A stretch of 6,827 nucleotides of DNA, taken from CBFIJI01 sp965662885 (GTDB lineage: Bacteria; Bacteroidota; Bacteroidia; Flavobacteriales; Flavobacteriaceae). The notes beneath the pieces are model-generated. The model saw only the letters and a list, made by a program, of their open reading frames with translations. It was not told the origin of the DNA and did no database searches. Below, in pieces: positions 6,077-6,827 of this stretch (position 1 is the stretch's first letter; each line of letters begins with the position of its first letter). The position numbers and the translations under genes are program-made. The stretch is taken from the NCBI GenBank assembly GCA_965662885.1, contig CBFIJI010000108.1, positions 1-6,827 of the forward strand, given 5' to 3'.

Positions 6077-6827
6077 ATGAATTTAAAATTATCTTTTTTT
6101 CCTATTCTAGGAGCCTTGTTCTTCGTTTCGTGTGATACTCCAATAGAAACTGATTTAACCACTTCGGCTTTGATTCCATTACCTCAGGAAATTTCTGCAA
6201 CAAATCAGGTATTTCCTTTAAATCAAAACCATCAATTAGTCAACAATGAAGCAACTTTAACTGCAATAGGGGAGGCACTTTCATCTTCTTGGGAAACACT
6301 TACGTCTTTCCCTGTAGCGACCAGTTATCAAGGGAGTATTCATTTACAATTTTCCGAAGAGGAACAATTTTACCATCCCGAAGCCTATCAATTGGAAATT
6401 ACACCAAAAAAAATCTATTTACGTGGATCAACACCAGAAAGTATATATCGTGCTTGGAAAACATTGGAGCAACTTTTAATGCTCGCAAATGTAAATAATC
6501 AAGCGTATTTGCCAACAGGTATGATTACCGATTCACCAGATTACCACTATCGTTCAGCGATGCTTGATGTAGCACGTCATTTTTTTAGTGTTGAAGAAGT
6601 CAAACGTTATATTGATCAATTGGCCCTTTACAAGATCAACTATTTACACCTGCACTTATCGGATGATCAAGGCTGGCGTATTGAAATTAAATCATGGCCA
6701 AAACTTACTGAAATTGGGGGGAGTACAGAAGTAGGTGGTGCTTCTGGAGGCTTCTATACTCAAGAGGATTATCAAGATTTGGTAGCCTATGCTGCTGAAC
6801 GTTATATCACTATAGTTCCTGAAATCG
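6077..6827 (+). CDS. GH20 beta-N-acetylhexosaminidase, lipoprotein, 3' end outside window
   Basis: The first 250 residues of a GH20 exo-beta-N-acetylhexosaminidase are present; the frame is open to the window end. The enzyme removes terminal GlcNAc or GalNAc by substrate-assisted catalysis. A lipoprotein signal ends FFVSC with Cys19 as the probable lipidated residue (the -3 position is Phe, a loose lipobox). ALIPLPQEI (31-39) opens the GH20b domain (about 30-150), which ends near the GMITDSPDYHYR stretch (148-159). The TIM-barrel start shows R159, MLDVARHFFSVEEVKRYID (162-180), YKINYLHLHLSDDQGWRIEI (185-204), SWPKLTEIGGSTEVGG (206-221), GGFYTQEDY (224-232) and YITIVPEI (243-250). The catalytic Asp-Glu pair lies downstream of the window. 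The family usually has RG before the MLD block; here it is RSA, a mild variation. The ATG at 6077 fits the lipoprotein signal. It is the third gene of the rightward run. Confidence 0.95.
   Translation, partial: MNLKLSFFPILGALFFVSCDTPIETDLTTSALIPLPQEISATNQVFPLNQNHQLVNNEATLTAIGEALSSSWETLTSFPVATSYQGSIHLQFSEEEQFYHPEAYQLEITPKKIYLRGSTPESIYRAWKTLEQLLMLANVNNQAYLPTGMITDSPDYHYRSAMLDVARHFFSVEEVKRYIDQLALYKINYLHLHLSDDQGWRIEIKSWPKLTEIGGSTEVGGASGGFYTQEDYQDLVAYAAERYITIVPEI

Noticed and set aside
5782..6162. Minus-strand open frame of 126 codons spanning the DUF1080 to GH20 gap
   Set aside because: It is antisense to the conserved C-terminus of the DUF1080 protein and to the GH20 start, its sequence is low in gene-like features, and the plus-strand genes explain the region.
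6289..6498. Plus-strand open frame of 69 codons
   Set aside because: It is an out-of-frame shadow within the GH20 gene, whose own frame is continuous and conserved there.

Overview
This AT-rich window encodes proteins typical of Bacteroidota, most likely a member of the Flavobacteriia. The evidence is a bacillithiol-type BshA, the C-terminal part of a GH3/serine-hydrolase fusion protein common in that group, a DUF1080 protein, a NagX/HGSNAT-like membrane acyltransferase and a lipoprotein GH20 hexosaminidase. Genus and species cannot be read from the sequence. No rRNA, tRNA, CRISPR array, insertion sequence or phage gene was seen.

Layout. Positions 56-979 (+) carry the C-terminal beta-lactamase-like domain of a GH3/serine-hydrolase fusion; its front part is absent. 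Ten bases later, bshA (990-2126, +) starts at TTG. A penicillin-acylase-family enzyme (2120-4174, -) runs toward bshA and overlaps it tail to tail by 7 bp. A 120-bp divergent intergenic region (4175-4294) separates it from a rightward run of three genes: the NagX/HGSNAT-like protein (4295-5395), an exported DUF1080 protein (5426-6025) and a GH20 beta-N-acetylhexosaminidase lipoprotein (6077 to the window end, truncated at the 3' side).

How the genes may work together. The three rightward genes look like an envelope-located module for N-acetylhexosamine-containing glycans. GH20 would release terminal GlcNAc or GalNAc, the DUF1080 protein would bind or cleave a (possibly 3-keto) glycoside, and the NagX-like protein would acetylate or handle amino sugars at the inner membrane. 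The GH3/serine-hydrolase fusion would fit beta-glucosaminide or cell-wall turnover, and BshA uses UDP-GlcNAc to start bacillithiol synthesis. A shared amino-sugar theme is therefore plausible but inferred. The acylase substrate is unknown.

Most unusual points. The first ~70 bases do not continue the GH3/serine-hydrolase gene: there is an in-frame TGA, and the opposite strand reads as a better protein, so a rearrangement or chimeric join is possible. The beta-lactamase-like domain has a cluster of four cysteines just before its HSG motif. DUF1080 sits between a NagX-like acyltransferase and GH20. I found no clear evidence of a wholly new system; the glycan module is the best candidate for follow-up.
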